A stretch of 64,000 nt of DNA from assembly GCF_004403465.1 (NCBI RefSeq), contig NZ_SOGQ01000011.1, positions 1 to 64,000 on the forward strand, given 5' to 3'. The notes under the pieces were generated by a model. It was not told the DNA's origin, did not search any database, and was given only the letters and a program-made list of their open reading frames with translations. This document shows, one piece after another, positions 62,734 to 64,000 of the stretch. Both the position numbers and the translations under genes were made by a program. This DNA is from Cryobacterium sinapicolor. Lineage in GTDB: Bacteria > Actinomycetota > Actinomycetes > Actinomycetales > Microbacteriaceae. Position 1 is the stretch's first letter, and every line of letters begins with the position of its first letter.

Positions 62734-64000
62734 CTAGCTGGGGAAGGGGGCACCCTTGCGGGCGTAGTAGAACCAGGCCAGCCAGGTGCAGAACACGCAG
62801 AACACGGCGCAGCCGATGAAGAACGCGGTCGGGCTGATGGCGGTGAGCGAGATTCCAACGATGAACGGTCCAAAGGCCGCGATGGCGGACGTCCAGGCGA
62901 TGGCGCCGCCGGCCTGACGCTTCGGGAAGATCATCGGCATCTGCTTGAACGTGCCGGCGTTGGCCAGCCCGGCGAAGAAGAAGATGATGAGCATGCCGGT
63001 GAGGAAGCCCCAGAACTCGTCCACGCTGGTCGGCGTGAGGAAGAAAGCGGTGACGGTCGTTCCCGCCACCATGCCGAGGCCGCCGATGAAGGTGAAGATC
63101 GCGCCGCCCCACTTGTCGCAGAACGGGCCGCTCGCAGCCCGCACCAGGGCGCCGAGGACGGGGCCGATGAAGGCGAAGGCCAGGGGGTTCGGGGCATCTG
63201 GGAAGTCGCCGTAGACGTTGAGGATGATCAGGCCCATCTGGGCGGCCAGACCGCTGTATGCGCCGAAGCTCATCAGGTAGATGGCCGTCATGATCCAGGT
63301 GTGCTTGACCTCGAAGATGTCCATCTGCTGGCGGAAGTTAGCCGTGATCGGCACCCGCCGCAGGAACATTACCGCGAGGACGACGGCGAGCAGAGCCCAG
63401 GGGATGAGCACGAGTCCGCCGTTGTGCAGCCAGACGAGGTCACCGTCGGCGCTGCTCTGCGGGGTGAGGGCCGCGGTGCCGAGCAGGCCGAAGCCGACGA
63501 CCCAGGGCAAAATCAACTGCATCAGGCCGATGCCGAAGTTACCGAGGCCGGCCTGCAGGCCCAGGGCCGTTCCGGCGAGGCGCTTGGGGAAGAAGTAGCT
63601 GGTCGACGCCATGAAGCCGGAGAAGGTTCCACCGCCGATACCGGCCGCGAAGGCCAAAGAAAGCAGAACCCAGTAGGGCGTGGACGTGTCCCGGGCGGCG
63701 AGGGTCCAGCCGAGCATCGGGATCACGAGCAGGGCCGACGACATGGCGACCAGGTTGCGGGTTCCCATCATCGGCGGCAGGAACATGAAGACCAGGCGCA
63801 GCAGACCGCCGGCCAGCCCGGGGAGGGCGACGAGCCAGTACAGCTGGCTGGGCGCGAGGGAGTATCCGATGTCGTTCAGGCGCGGGGCGATCGCGCTGAC
63901 GAGATACCAGGCCGCGAAGCTCAGGGTCAGGCTGAAAGTGGTGATCCACAGTGTGCGCCAGGCGAGCTTGGGATCCCAGGTCTCGTCATTCTCCGGATCC
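62734..64000 (-). CDS. narK: Nitrate/nitrite MFS transporter (5' end outside window)
   Basis: The frame is open to the right edge, so only the C-terminal 421 residues are visible, including DPENDETWDPKLAWRTLWIT near the start. NarK signatures GGGTFSGFMASTSYFFPKR and GLANAGTFKQMPMIFPKRQA (the two nitrate-binding glycine-rich blocks) are present. It imports nitrate and/or exports nitrite for narGHJI, which ends 2.5 kb away. About 11 membrane helices are visible. Confidence 0.93.
   Translation of the reverse strand, partial: DPENDETWDPKLAWRTLWITTFSLTLSFAAWYLVSAIAPRLNDIGYSLAPSQLYWLVALPGLAGGLLRLVFMFLPPMMGTRNLVAMSSALLVIPMLGWTLAARDTSTPYWVLLSLAFAAGIGGGTFSGFMASTSYFFPKRLAGTALGLQAGLGNFGIGLMQLILPWVVGFGLLGTAALTPQSSADGDLVWLHNGGLVLIPWALLAVVLAVMFLRRVPITANFRQQMDIFEVKHTWIMTAIYLMSFGAYSGLAAQMGLIILNVYGDFPDAPNPLAFAFIGPVLGALVRAASGPFCDKWGGAIFTFIGGLGMVAGTTVTAFFLTPTSVDEFWGFLTGMLIIFFFAGLANAGTFKQMPMIFPKRQAGGAIAWTSAIAAFGPFIVGISLTAISPTAFFIGCAVFCVFCTWLAWFYYARKGAPFPS

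Overview
The window is high-GC, gene-dense DNA from an actinobacterium, most likely a Microbacteriaceae relative (Cryobacterium-like). The signs are near-saturated GC at third codon positions, many GTG starts, start/stop overlaps of the ATGA and GTGA type, an actinobacterial LexA box (TCGAAC-N4-GTTCGA), a DUF222/HNH gene, a maltokinase and a MalQ typical of actinobacterial glucan metabolism. No rRNA, tRNA, CRISPR array, prophage or intact insertion sequence was seen.

Layout. 1-9.1 kb: the end of a lytic-transglycosylase-like secreted protein, a DUF222/HNH protein, then a tight three-gene operon encoding a Wadjet/MksBEF-type SMC complex (jetA, jetB, jetC) with no JetD/MksG nuclease beside it. 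9.1-21.7 kb: housekeeping and sugar genes (PfkB kinase, VOC protein, DUF389, glutamine amidotransferase, malQ, acyl-CoA synthetase, maltokinase, GNAT, MFS, GntR), including one small frameshifted gene. 21.9-25.1 kb: pflB-pflA, pyruvate formate-lyase and its activase, an oxygen-sensitive fermentation enzyme. 25.2-34.6 kb: class A PBP, SOUL protein, SOS-boxed dnaE2, AI-2E-family transporter, and a 3-hydroxyisobutyryl-CoA hydrolase-like gene. 34.6-38.2 kb: a 3-oxoacid CoA-transferase pair whose two expected neighbours (an IclR regulator and a thiolase) survive only as fragments next to short tandem repeats, then a lipoprotein with a beta-lactamase fold and degenerate catalytic motifs.

38.2-64 kb is an anaerobic nitrogen-oxide respiration region: moaE, DUF2249, an NnrS-like membrane protein, a three-part copper nitrite reductase (membrane domain + cupredoxin + NirK), quinol-type nitric oxide reductase norZ with three co-translated membrane-associated genes, a radical SAM/SPASM enzyme, two SufR-like HTH regulators with conserved cysteines, an FNR-like regulator with three of the four classical cysteines, a copper-chaperone-like protein and P1B ATPase, narGHJI, and narK running off the right edge. 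Together these would take nitrate to nitrous oxide; no nosZ is visible. With PFL this points to a facultative anaerobe. The metal and cofactor genes fit the needs of NarG (Moco, Fe-S, heme) and NirK (copper).

The most unusual items are: a roughly 82 bp element with 17 bp inverted ends present three times, always between convergent genes; the JetABC operon without JetD; the NirK fusion; the norZ-CxxC protein-slipin operon; and a set of freshly decayed gene fragments.
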